From NCBI GenBank assembly GCA_002308475.1, contig DBVL01000106.1, positions 1 through 8,170 of the forward strand: 8,170 nt of DNA. The letters are read 5' to 3'. This document shows positions 1 to 6,006 of this stretch, one piece after another (positions within the stretch are counted from its first letter, which is position 1; every line of letters starts with the position of its first letter). Under the pieces are notes generated by a model. That model saw only the letters and a list, made by a program, of their open reading frames with translations. It had not been told where the DNA came from and did not search any database. Both the position numbers and the translations under genes were made by a program. The stretch comes from Spirochaetales bacterium UBA1265. Its GTDB lineage: Bacteria > Spirochaetota > Spirochaetia > Sphaerochaetales > Sphaerochaetaceae.

Positions 1-16
1 CGACTTTTGTTACAGC

Positions 17-53
17 CCCTTTTTCTATCCCTTTTTCTATCTCTTTTTTTGAT
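17..53. repeat. 12-bp tandem repeat upstream of the tetR-type gene
   Basis: CCCTTTTTCTAT occurs twice head to tail with no mismatch (17-28 and 29-40). A degenerate third copy follows (41-53, CTCTTTTTTTGAT). The unit is close to one helical turn and consists almost entirely of pyrimidines on this strand. The block ends just before the -10-like TACAAT of the downstream gene and covers the place where its -35 should lie. The T-runs could instead be the tail of a terminator for a gene to the left of the window, but no hairpin is visible in the bases available. Confidence 0.75.
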
Positions 54-54
54 G

Positions 55-66
55 TACAATTAAGAC
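55..66 (+). promoter_or_regulatory. -10 element and predicted leaderless start of the TetR gene
   Basis: TACAAT (55-60) matches five of six bases of the sigma70 -10 consensus and is followed by only six bases before ATG at 67. A start point 7 bases after the hexamer falls on the start codon itself. There is no Shine-Dalgarno sequence in TAAGAC. The -35 position at 17-bp spacing (32-37, TTTTTC) is weak and lies inside the second copy of the 12-bp repeat. This is inferred from sequence only. Confidence 0.45.
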
Positions 67-666
67 ATGCCTAAAGTGATAGATCATAAGAAAAGAAAGG
101 ATCTCATAGTAAAGACAGCTCTCAGGGTCTATGATGAGGGCGGTCTGAAAGAGGCAAACCTCTCGAGGATAGCACAGGAGTGTAACCTTTCAAGAACAAC
201 AGTCTATCAGTATTTCAAAGACGTCTCAGATGTATTCAATTACCTTGTGAAAACACAGACAGACAAGATGCTTCAAAAGTATTTGAGTGAGGAGTGGAGC
301 AAGGGAAACTGCTATGAGAGGCTTAGAAGGATAATGGCGGATATTGTTGTCACAGCAGACACATACAGGCCTGAGATAGTGCGCTTTGTCAGGTCTCTGA
401 GTGCCATAGATGCGAATATTGAGAATATTGTCCATCACAGGACCGCAAAGCTCAGGCTCTTTTTAAGCAGGCTTGTAAGAGGCGGAATCAAGGATGGCAG
501 TATAAGAGCTTGCAAGAGTGTTGAAACCACAGAGAAAATAATGGCTCAGATGCTCTCCTACGGCTTCATGCTTGCATACTTTCCGGAAAGCGCGGAGTTC
601 TCAAGAAGCCTCGTTACAGACTACGTGGACTACATATCCTCTTCAGGCTCTTCTTCAAATTCTTGA
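67..666 (+). CDS. TetR/AcrR-family transcriptional regulator
   Basis: This 199-residue protein has the usual TetR size. Residues 9-56 form the DNA-binding domain: a basic first helix (HKKRKDLIVKTAL), a helix-turn-helix around residues 31-50 (LSRIAQECNLSRTTVYQYF), then the DVSDVFNYLV linker helix typical of the family. The rest is helical and should form the ligand-binding and dimerisation core. It has no recognisable subfamily signature, so the ligand and targets are unknown. The protein ends in a low-complexity serine tail (SSSGSSSNS), encoded where the gene overlaps the 3' end of rmuC by 37 bp on the opposite strand. TetR regulators often control a neighbouring gene or themselves. Here the only neighbour visible is convergent rmuC, so targets probably lie to the left of the window or elsewhere. 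ATG at 67 is the only reasonable start. Confidence 0.92.
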   Translation: MPKVIDHKKRKDLIVKTALRVYDEGGLKEANLSRIAQECNLSRTTVYQYFKDVSDVFNYLVKTQTDKMLQKYLSEEWSKGNCYERLRRIMADIVVTADTYRPEIVRFVRSLSAIDANIENIVHHRTAKLRLFLSRLVRGGIKDGSIRACKSVETTEKIMAQMLSYGFMLAYFPESAEFSRSLVTDYVDYISSSGSSSNS

Positions 667-1745
667 ATAAGGTTTTCTGATTCCTCAAAACTCTCAACAT
701 CCTTGAGCTTTCTGCCAAGAACCCGGTTGCGGGCAAAAGCCTTTTCAACCTCATTGCTTGCGCTGTTTAGTTTCTCCTGAACCTTTTTAAGAACTTCTTC
801 AAACTTGAAGAATTGTGTCTTTACCTGACCCAGAACATGCCAGACCTCAGCGCTCTTCTTCTCTATTGCAAGGGTTCTGAAGCCCATCTGAAGACTGTTC
901 AGCAAACTGGCAAGGGTAGAGGGGCCGGCGAGAAGGATATGGTTCTCCCTCTGAACCTGTTCCTGAAGCCCAGGAATGGAGAGAACCTCAGCGTAAAGAC
1001 CCTCAACTGGAAGAAAGAGAATGGCAAAATCTGTGGTATGAGGCACATCTATGTACTTACTTTGTATGCTTTTTGCCTCTGCCTTGATTCTTGCTTCCAG
1101 AGCCTTGCGGTAAGTTCTCAAGGCGGTGGCATCTGCCTCTGAAGAAGCACTGCAAAGTCTCTCATAGTCCTCCATGGGAAACTTTGAATCTATGGGAAGA
1201 AGGACATCTTCAGGGAGCTTTACAGCAAACTCAACAGCCTCTGAACTGCCGGCCTTTATGTGGACATTTTTAACATACTGCTCAGGACGAAGAATATCCT
1301 GAAGTATCTTCTCAGCCTGCAGTTCTCCCCATACGCCCCTGGATTTAACATTTGTGAGAACACGCTCAAGGCTGTCCATTCCCTTTGCCAGATTCTGCAT
1401 CTCTCCAAGCTGACGGTAGACATTTTCCAGTTGGGTGCTGACTGCCTTGAATGTGGTGCTGAGCCTGCTTTCCAAGGTCTGCTGAAGCTTTTCATTCACA
1501 GTCTCCCTCATTTCAGAAAGCTGCTTTTCATTTGAAAGACGCATGTCCCTCAGGTTTTTATCTATCATGGTGTACAGAAACTGAGTCTGCTTTGTGTTCT
1601 GGTCAGTCTTCTCGCTGAGCAATGCCATACTCTTCCCAAGCTCAGATATTTCTGGGTTATCCTTCTTCTGTCTTGAAAGAATGAGAATCAGAAGCACGAG
1701 GATCACAAGCAATAATGACAAACAGATGTAAAGTAAAATGTCCAT
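630..1745 (-). CDS. rmuC: DNA recombination protein RmuC homologue
   Basis: The protein has 371 residues. Residues 3-24 are a very hydrophobic leucine/isoleucine-rich membrane anchor, followed by RQKK, so the bulk should be cytoplasmic. Residues about 35-125 look like a long coiled coil. The RmuC core follows, with recognisable blocks: GVWGELQAEKIL (137-148), LPIDSKFPMEDY (183-194), YIDVPHTTDFAILFLPVEGLYAEVL (231-255) and GPSTLASLLNSLQMGFRTLAIEKKSAEVW (274-302). A C-terminal coiled coil and an acidic tail (EEEPEEDM) close the protein. In E. coli, RmuC is linked to limiting inversions at short inverted repeats; its biochemical activity is poorly defined and nuclease-like function is an inference from family analyses. 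It is divergent from clpB (90-bp gap) and convergent with the TetR gene (37-bp overlap), so it is probably monocistronic. Confidence 0.95.
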   Translation of the reverse strand: MDILLYICLSLLLVILVLLILILSRQKKDNPEISELGKSMALLSEKTDQNTKQTQFLYTMIDKNLRDMRLSNEKQLSEMRETVNEKLQQTLESRLSTTFKAVSTQLENVYRQLGEMQNLAKGMDSLERVLTNVKSRGVWGELQAEKILQDILRPEQYVKNVHIKAGSSEAVEFAVKLPEDVLLPIDSKFPMEDYERLCSASSEADATALRTYRKALEARIKAEAKSIQSKYIDVPHTTDFAILFLPVEGLYAEVLSIPGLQEQVQRENHILLAGPSTLASLLNSLQMGFRTLAIEKKSAEVWHVLGQVKTQFFKFEEVLKKVQEKLNSASNEVEKAFARNRVLGRKLKDVESFEESENLIQEFEEEPEEDM

Positions 1746-1757
1746 AACCTGATTATA
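1746..1757 (-). promoter_or_regulatory. -10 element and predicted leaderless start of rmuC
   Basis: Reading the minus strand, a perfect TATAAT (1757-1752) is followed by CAGGTT and then ATG at 1745. The start point expected about 7 bases after the hexamer coincides with the A of ATG. The AGG in the gap is too close to the start to act as a Shine-Dalgarno sequence. The -35 at 17-bp spacing is TAGCAA (weak). A better-looking TTGGCA sits only 11 bp upstream and cannot pair with this -10. Confidence 0.5.
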
Positions 1758-1767
1758 ACGACCTTTC

Positions 1768-1796
1768 TTGCCAATTGCTATTTTTGTTTGTATTTT
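1768..1796 (+). promoter_or_regulatory. Predicted sigma70-type promoter of clpB
   Basis: TTGCCA (1768-1773) and TATTTT (1791-1796) are separated by exactly 17 bp, predicting a transcript start near 1803 and a leader of about 33 bases. The leader carries a small hairpin and the ribosome binding site. I see no CIRCE operator (TTAGCACTC-N9-GAGTGCTAA) and no convincing sigma32-type promoter in the 90-bp gap. Heat-shock control, if present, must therefore act by another route. Confidence 0.45.
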
Positions 1797-1808
1797 TGGC
1801 TTGTGAAA

Positions 1809-1829
1809 TGAACCGGAAGGTTCAGAGGT
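1809..1829 (+). promoter_or_regulatory. Leader hairpin next to the clpB Shine-Dalgarno sequence
   Basis: TGAACC (1809-1814), loop GGAA (1815-1818) and GGTTCA (1819-1824) form a perfect 6-bp hairpin with a GNRA-type tetraloop. Its last base is the first base of AGAGGT (1824-1829), a good Shine-Dalgarno sequence six bases before ATG at 1836. The same stretch contains an in-frame TGA (1809-1811), which rules out an upstream extension of clpB. This is the only clear Shine-Dalgarno sequence at any gene start in the window. Confidence 0.55.
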
Positions 1830-1835
1830 AAGAAT

Positions 1836-3965
1836 ATGGAAATGGTAGATAAGAATGATAAAGGAAAAGCCCTTGAAAAATATTGTAAGGACCTGACAGC
1901 ACTGGCTGCTCAGGGCAAGCTCGACCCTGTGATTGGAAGGGATGAGGAAATCAGGCGTGTCATGCAGGTTCTCTCAAGAAAGACCAAGAACAACCCGGTA
2001 CTCATTGGAGAACCAGGTGTTGGAAAGACAGCCATAGTTGAAGGCTTGGCACAGAGAATAGTACGCAGAGATGTTCCTGATTCACTGGAAGACAAGAAGC
2101 TTCTCTCTCTGGATGTGGGCTCTCTCGTTGCAGGAGCCATGTACAGAGGAGAGTTTGAAGAGCGTCTTAAGACTGTAATCAGTGCGGTTGCTGAAAGCGA
2201 AGGCAAGATTATTCTCTTTATAGACGAGCTGCATACAATTGTGGGAGCAGGAGCTGCGGAAGGCTCAACAGATGCTTCTAATTTGATCAAGCCCGCCCTT
2301 GCCAGGGGAGAACTTCATGCCATAGGGGCAACCACTCTTGATGAGTACAGAAAGTATATTGAGAAGGATAAGGCCCTTGAAAGAAGATTCCAGCCCGTAT
2401 ACGCTACCGAGCCGACAGTAGAAGACACCATAGCCATTCTCAGAGGCCTCAAGGAGCGTTATGAGGTGCATCATGGAGTCCGTATCACGGACGATGCCAT
2501 AGTTGCCGCAGCAACTCTCAGCAATAGGTATATTACAAACAGGTTCCTTCCTGATAAGGCCATAGACCTTATAGATGAGGCAGCCTCCCAGCTTAAGATG
2601 GAGATTGAGAGCCAGCCGGTGGAACTGGATAAGATAGAGCGTAAGATCCTTCAGCTAAGGATTGAGCAGAAGGCACTGAAGAAGGAGACCGACAAGTCTT
2701 CACAGGAGCGGCTTGATAAGCTGAATGATGAACTGTCTTCTCTTGAGAAGAAGAGCTCCGATATGCATGCCAGATGGGAGCGTGAGAGACAGGGAATAGA
2801 AGGAATGAGGGAGAAGAAGAGCCGTCTTGAACAGCTCAAGAACGAGGAGGAGATGGCTGAACGAGAGGGAAACCTTGAGAAAGCCGCCAAGATCAAACAC
2901 GGTCTGATCCCTCAGCTTCAGAAAGAGATAGAGGAAGCCTCCTCAACTGTTGCAGTTGAAGATGAGGACAGACTTCTGAGAGAAGAGGTGGATGAGCAGG
3001 ATATAGCCGCCATTGTCTCCTCTTGGACAGGAATTCCCATCTCCAAAATGCAGAGCTCTGAGATTGAGAAGTATCTGAATCTTGAGAAGATTCTCTCTGA
3101 GAAGGTTGTTGGCCAGGATGAGGCAATCAAGGCAGTTGCAAACGCCATCAGAAGAAACAAGACGGGAATTGGAGATGAGAGAAGACCTCTCGGCTCCTTC
3201 CTCTTTGCCGGACCTACAGGAGTAGGTAAGACAGAACTTGCAAAGGTTCTGGCCTCCTTCCTCTTTGATGATGAGAAGGCTCTTACCAGAATAGATATGT
3301 CTGAGTATATGGAAAAGTTCTCGGTATCTCGTCTTATCGGAGCACCCCCGGGATATGTTGGATATGATGAGGGTGGTCAGCTTACTGAAGTGGTTCGCAG
3401 AAGGCCGTACTCAGTTATTCTCTTTGATGAGATTGAGAAGGCCCATCCGGACGTATTTGACCTGTTCCTGCAGATTCTTGATGATGGACATCTGACAGAC
3501 AGTCAGGGCCGGGTTGTGGATTTCAGGAATACCGTAATCATCATGACAAGCAACCTGGGAAGCCGGGACCTTCTTGAAGCCGAGAATGCGGAAGAAGGTA
3601 GAAAACAGGTTCTTGAGGTTGTGAGAGGAGCTTTCAAACCTGAATTCATAAACAGAATAGATGAGATAATTGTCTTCAACAGACTTGGTCAGGAACAGAT
3701 AAAGAAGATAGCTTCCCTGCAGCTTGAGATGTTGAGGAAGAGACTTGAGAACAAGGGAATAGGTCTTTCATGGACAGATGATGCCCTCTCTCTTCTTGCA
3801 GATGCAGGTTACAATCCTGACTTTGGTGCCCGTCCTGTGCGCAGGGCTGTGCAGAATATGGTTGAGAATAAACTGGCAGAGGCCATGCTCAGAGGAACCA
3901 TTCATGAAGGCAGCGGTGTGAAACTTACCGTAGCAGGAAATCTTATAGGATTTGAGACAACCTGA
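1836..3965 (+). CDS. clpB: ClpB-type AAA+ disaggregase lacking the N-terminal domain
   Basis: This 709-residue protein has two AAA+ modules. The first has Walker A GEPGVGKT (58-65), Walker B ILFIDE (126-131), a pore-loop Tyr in [12 protein letters not shown] (Y103) and arginine fingers in ALERRFQ (R183/R184). A ClpB-length coiled-coil middle domain lies around 255-372. The second has Walker A GPTGVGKT (459-466), pore loop [13 protein letters not shown] (Y507), Walker B VILFDE (527-532), sensor 1 TSN (571-573), FINRIDE (R607) and sensor 2 GARP (R666). There is no ClpP-docking loop, and the long middle domain marks ClpB rather than ClpA or ClpC. Family role: with DnaK it threads aggregated proteins through its hexamer using ATP. 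The roughly 150-residue N-domain is absent. The start is fixed by an in-frame stop at 1809 and a Shine-Dalgarno sequence at 1824-1829. The size equals the short ClpB that E. coli makes from an internal start. The middle-domain Tyr important in E. coli (Y503, LQYGKIP) is His here (H355, IKHGLIP). Confidence 0.96.
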   Translation: MEMVDKNDKGKALEKYCKDLTALAAQGKLDPVIGRDEEIRRVMQVLSRKTKNNPVLIGEPGVGKTAIVEGLAQRIVRRDVPDSLEDKKLLSLDVGSLVAGAMYRGEFEERLKTVISAVAESEGKIILFIDELHTIVGAGAAEGSTDASNLIKPALARGELHAIGATTLDEYRKYIEKDKALERRFQPVYATEPTVEDTIAILRGLKERYEVHHGVRITDDAIVAAATLSNRYITNRFLPDKAIDLIDEAASQLKMEIESQPVELDKIERKILQLRIEQKALKKETDKSSQERLDKLNDELSSLEKKSSDMHARWERERQGIEGMREKKSRLEQLKNEEEMAEREGNLEKAAKIKHGLIPQLQKEIEEASSTVAVEDEDRLLREEVDEQDIAAIVSSWTGIPISKMQSSEIEKYLNLEKILSEKVVGQDEAIKAVANAIRRNKTGIGDERRPLGSFLFAGPTGVGKTELAKVLASFLFDDEKALTRIDMSEYMEKFSVSRLIGAPPGYVGYDEGGQLTEVVRRRPYSVILFDEIEKAHPDVFDLFLQILDDGHLTDSQGRVVDFRNTVIIMTSNLGSRDLLEAENAEEGRKQVLEVVRGAFKPEFINRIDEIIVFNRLGQEQIKKIASLQLEMLRKRLENKGIGLSWTDDALSLLADAGYNPDFGARPVRRAVQNMVENKLAEAMLRGTIHEGSGVKLTVAGNLIGFETT

Positions 3966-4566
3966 GGTCTTCCTCGGTGTCCAGGTCTTTTATCCAGGAA
4001 CGGTCTGTGAAGTGTTTCTCGCAGACCGTTTCATTTTTCAAAAGAGCTCTGATTGTGCAACTGTCAGGGCTTCTGAGTATCTTTTCCCTGAACAGGGGAG
4101 AGTGAAGAACCGGGTGTCCCGGAGTCTCTTCTACAAAGGGTCTGACAGCCATGACTCCTTCCGGCATATCTCCCAGGAGACCATAGTGCTTCTCCTCCAC
4201 ATCCGGCATATCTGCCAGACTTATGAAGAACGGCACGCCGGACCTCAGTTCTTCCGCTCCCTTTCTTGTAGAAGAGAACTGCCCGGATCTGTAGTTTTCA
4301 TTTCTTGTCACTATCAGCTGCACTTTCCTGTCAGAAGCTTCCACAAAAGCCATGCATGGCTTGAGGGCAGACAACAGTTCCCTGTGTCTGTAACCGGTCA
4401 CCACTATCAGGTGTCCACCATCTTCCAGTGAGGATAGAAACTTCAGAGCCTCCATGCAACTGTAGGAGGCCAGGGTCATACCCTGATAAGGAAGGAGCAT
4501 TTTGTTTGTTCTGCCCATGCGGGAGGAAGTTCCTGCACAAAGCATTATTATATCTGCCGTCTGCAT
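3943..4566 (-). CDS. MocA/MobA-like nucleotidyltransferase (NTP_transf_3 family)
   Basis: From ATG at 4566 the protein has 207 residues. The N-terminal nucleotide-binding loop is [10 protein letters not shown] (9-18) followed by NKMLLP (21-26; K22 expected to contact phosphates). Other family landmarks are SLADMPDV (116-123, metal-binding Asp119), PGHPVL (149-154) and DLDTEEDL (194-201). These fit MocA/YgfJ-type cytidylyl- or guanylyltransferases, which attach a nucleotide to molybdopterin cofactor. The first loop has LCAG where LAAG is usual. No molybdoenzyme or cofactor-biosynthesis gene is nearby, so the substrate could be another phosphosugar or alcohol. An in-frame GTG at 4584 would add six residues. 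I prefer ATG because it directly precedes the conserved beta-strand and has a good -10 eight bases upstream. The 3' end overlaps clpB by 23 bp, convergently. Confidence 0.87.
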   Translation of the reverse strand: MQTADIIMLCAGTSSRMGRTNKMLLPYQGMTLASYSCMEALKFLSSLEDGGHLIVVTGYRHRELLSALKPCMAFVEASDRKVQLIVTRNENYRSGQFSSTRKGAEELRSGVPFFISLADMPDVEEKHYGLLGDMPEGVMAVRPFVEETPGHPVLHSPLFREKILRSPDSCTIRALLKNETVCEKHFTDRSWIKDLDTEEDLRLSQIL

Positions 4567-4580
4567 TTTGACTAATAATA
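4567..4580 (-). promoter_or_regulatory. -10 element and predicted leaderless start of the MocA-like gene
   Basis: On the minus strand TATTAT (4580-4575, five of six consensus bases) is followed by eight bases (TAGTCAAA) and then ATG at 4566. There is no Shine-Dalgarno sequence. The -35 at 17-bp spacing is poor. The element lies inside the spacer of the opposing DUF554 promoter, so the two promoters overlap physically. Confidence 0.4.
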
Positions 4581-4597
4581 GCACATTTAATTAGAAT
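4568..4597 (+). promoter_or_regulatory. Predicted sigma70 promoter of the DUF554 gene, leaderless start
   Basis: TTGACT (4568-4573) and TAGAAT (4592-4597) each match five of six consensus bases, with an 18-bp spacer. ATG at 4605 comes seven bases after the -10, exactly where transcription should begin. TTATCCC just before ATG has no Shine-Dalgarno character. This is the best two-box promoter in the window. Confidence 0.6.
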
Positions 4598-4604
4598 TTA
4601 TCCC

Positions 4605-5297
4605 ATGTTTGGCGTTTTTATTAATTGTGTCTCTGTTGTTCTGGGTACAATCCTGGGTCTTTTTGCCGGCAAGAAACTCAAAGATGATTTCAAAACCGTA
4701 GTTTTCTCATGTAGTGGACTTGTTACTACTGTCATGGGAATCCAGATGGCTCTTCAGGCTCAAAACATGCTCATTCTTCTTATCTCCCTCCTTTTCGGAG
4801 GTTTTACAGGTTATCTGCTCAAGATAGAGGATGGTGTTCTGCGTCTTGGCTCATCTCTGGAAAAACGCTTTTCAGGAGAAGGCTCAACAGAGTCTCTTTT
4901 TGCCAAAGGTTTCATGACAGCTTCCGTTCTGTTCTGCTCTGGATCCATGAGTGTGGTCGGCTCCATTCAGGCAGGCACCACAGGAGAACTTCAGACCATT
5001 CTCATCAAGAGCGTCATGGACGGCTGTATGGCTATTGTTTTCTCTTCTGTCTATGGAATAGGTGTGGCTTTCTCGTCTCTGACCATTCTTGTCTATCAGG
5101 GTTTCTTTACCCTTGCGGGGTCTTTCATTGAGCCGGTTCTGGGAACTGCTGGAATAACAGCCTTGTCAGCAGCCGGAGGCATTCTTCTCATAATGATTGG
5201 CCTGGGGCTTTTGAAGATCAAGGAGTTCAAGAACGCAAACTATCTGCCGGCTCTGGTCTTTGCCCCTCTTCTTACCATACTTATCTCACGGCTATAA
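4605..5297 (+). CDS. DUF554 family integral membrane protein (YdfK/YqgA-like)
   Basis: The 230-residue protein is highly hydrophobic with about six to seven membrane segments (roughly 2-22, 34-50, 54-71, 100-120, 135-155, 158-178 and 182-203, plus 212-228). It carries DUF554 landmarks: an N-terminal GVFINCVSVVLGTILG segment, a central FCSGSMSVVGSI block (110-121; usually FCVGPMAIxGSI), KSVMDGCMAIVF (135-146), LVYQG (162-166) and a C-terminal IKEFKNANYLPALVFAPLL (205-223). A charged loop around 72-95 (KIEDGVLRLGSSLEKRFSGEG) separates the two halves. Length is normal for the family. The molecular function of DUF554 proteins is not established; a transporter-like role is only a guess. The gene is divergent from the MocA-like gene, with 38 bp between start codons, and convergent with the GNAT gene across the inverted repeat. 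Nothing suggests truncation. Confidence 0.92.
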   Translation: MFGVFINCVSVVLGTILGLFAGKKLKDDFKTVVFSCSGLVTTVMGIQMALQAQNMLILLISLLFGGFTGYLLKIEDGVLRLGSSLEKRFSGEGSTESLFAKGFMTASVLFCSGSMSVVGSIQAGTTGELQTILIKSVMDGCMAIVFSSVYGIGVAFSSLTILVYQGFFTLAGSFIEPVLGTAGITALSAAGGILLIMIGLGLLKIKEFKNANYLPALVFAPLLTILISRL

Positions 5298-5314
5298 GGT
5301 TTTTTCTGTTCAGC

Positions 5315-5398
5315 GGTAGTCTAAATGACCCCCTAGCCGATTGATTTAGCCTGCCTTGGTATACTATTTGAGCCCTGTAGGGGTCTGTTTAGACTACC
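5315..5398. repeat. Large imperfect inverted repeat between convergent genes
   Basis: The left arm GGTAGTCTAAATGACCCC (5315-5332) is complementary to the right arm GGGGTCTGTTTAGACTACC (5380-5398). Eleven outer base pairs are perfect, then a T versus TG bulge, then six more G/C-rich pairs (GACCCC/GGGGTC). The interior is 47 bases. Outside the arms a second pair, TTTTCTG (5302-5308) and CAGAAAA (5405-5411), is also complementary, separated from the main stem by six mismatched bases on each side. A CCCTGTAGGG hairpin (5373-5382) competes for the right-arm G-run. The element fills almost the whole 106-bp gap between two 3' ends. It lacks a U-tract after either arm, so it is not a textbook intrinsic terminator. 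It could be a REP/MITE-type extragenic element or a structured 3' end. I see no target-site duplication. Confidence 0.7.
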
Positions 5399-5403
5399 AG
5401 TAA

Positions 5404-6006
5404 TCAGAAAATGAGGGTCTCAGGGTGTGAGAATTCAAGATTGAAGCTCTTGTTGGGGTTAAGAAGCAGTCTCAGTATGCCGCTTTCCTTTGTTCCCATC
5501 CTTGTGTCAAAGACAAGCTTTCTGTAAGGCTTAAAACCGCACTTCTCCTGAACCCGTGCGCTTTGGGCATTTTTATCATAGTGCCCGCAGAGGAGAAAAT
5601 CATAGTGGAGAGTATGGAAAAGGTAGTTGATAACTGCATTTACAGCCTCTGGCATAAGCCCTTGGCCCCAATAGTCACGGCTCAGGACATACCCTATCTC
5701 CCGTCCTTTGAGATTCTCAAACTCGGTAAGCTTGTCCTCAAGGGAGTATAGTTCAACCCCCAGGGAGCCAATGACCTTATGGGAACTTTTCAGCTCCAAG
5801 GCAAAGGTCTTTTTTTCTTCCATGAAGTGAGTGAGAATCTCCTTTGACTTCTCCATGTTTTCATGATGATGCCATCCGGCTCTCTCTCCTACATCCGGCA
5901 CAGAGGCATATTCAAAGAAGTCTTTCAGATCCTCTTCCTTCCATGGTCTGAGAACAAGGCGCTCAGTTTCGAGTTTCAATCCGGTTACATCAAAAGTTGC
6001 GTTCAT
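5404..6006 (-). CDS. GNAT N-acetyltransferase (RimJ/RimL-like)
   Basis: The 200-residue protein has the RimJ/RimL-type opening LKLETERLVLRPWKEEDLKDFFEYA (10-34), then the core strand FALELKSSHKVIGSLGV (68-84). The acetyl-CoA pyrophosphate-binding segment is REIGYVLSRDYWGQGLMPEAV (102-122; WGQG loop). The C-terminal motif HYDKNAQSARVQEKCGFK (142-159) has the usual Asn and Ser. Family members transfer acetyl from acetyl-CoA to protein N-termini or small amines; the acceptor cannot be told from sequence. A tail of about 18 residues (NPNKSFNLEF...) extends past the fold and is encoded partly within the outer arm of the neighbouring inverted repeat. The gene lies 63 bp downstream of glgP on the same strand, but a hairpin in that gap suggests separate transcription. 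ATG at 6006 is the natural start, although it has no Shine-Dalgarno sequence. Confidence 0.92.
   Translation of the reverse strand: MNATFDVTGLKLETERLVLRPWKEEDLKDFFEYASVPDVGERAGWHHHENMEKSKEILTHFMEEKKTFALELKSSHKVIGSLGVELYSLEDKLTEFENLKGREIGYVLSRDYWGQGLMPEAVNAVINYLFHTLHYDFLLCGHYDKNAQSARVQEKCGFKPYRKLVFDTRMGTKESGILRLLLNPNKSFNLEFSHPETLIF

Noticed and set aside
51..61. TTGATGTACAA-like half-palindrome (from 50) as a TetR autoregulatory operator
   Set aside because: The symmetry covers only three bases on each side, well short of a typical TetR-family operator.
579..590. Perfect palindrome CTTTCCGGAAAG near the end of the TetR gene, a possible rmuC terminator
   Set aside because: It has no loop and no T-tract on the minus strand, and it lies inside coding sequence. 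A 12-bp palindrome can occur by chance.
813..1142. Open frame of 109 codons on the plus strand within rmuC
   Set aside because: It is antisense to the conserved RmuC core, and no homology or promoter is recognisable.
1746..1835. Heat-shock control sites (CIRCE or sigma32-type promoter) for clpB
   Set aside because: No CIRCE inverted repeat is present. TTGTGAAAT near 1801-1809 only loosely resembles a sigma32 -35 and has no matching -10.
3952..4431. Open frame of 159 codons on the plus strand opposite the MocA-like gene
   Set aside because: It lies antisense to a well-supported gene, has no recognisable domain and no ribosome binding site. It is explained by the codon pattern of the real gene.
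4582..4584. GTG as the start of the MocA-like gene
   Set aside because: It adds only six non-conserved residues and has a poorer -10 (TCTAAT, five bases away). ATG at 4566 fits the conserved N-terminus better. It remains possible.
5280..5305. CTTAT/ATAAG stem with a run of six T at the end of the DUF554 gene, a possible intrinsic terminator
   Set aside because: The stem has only five mostly A-T pairs with a nine-base loop, too weak to call even though the T-run is suggestive.
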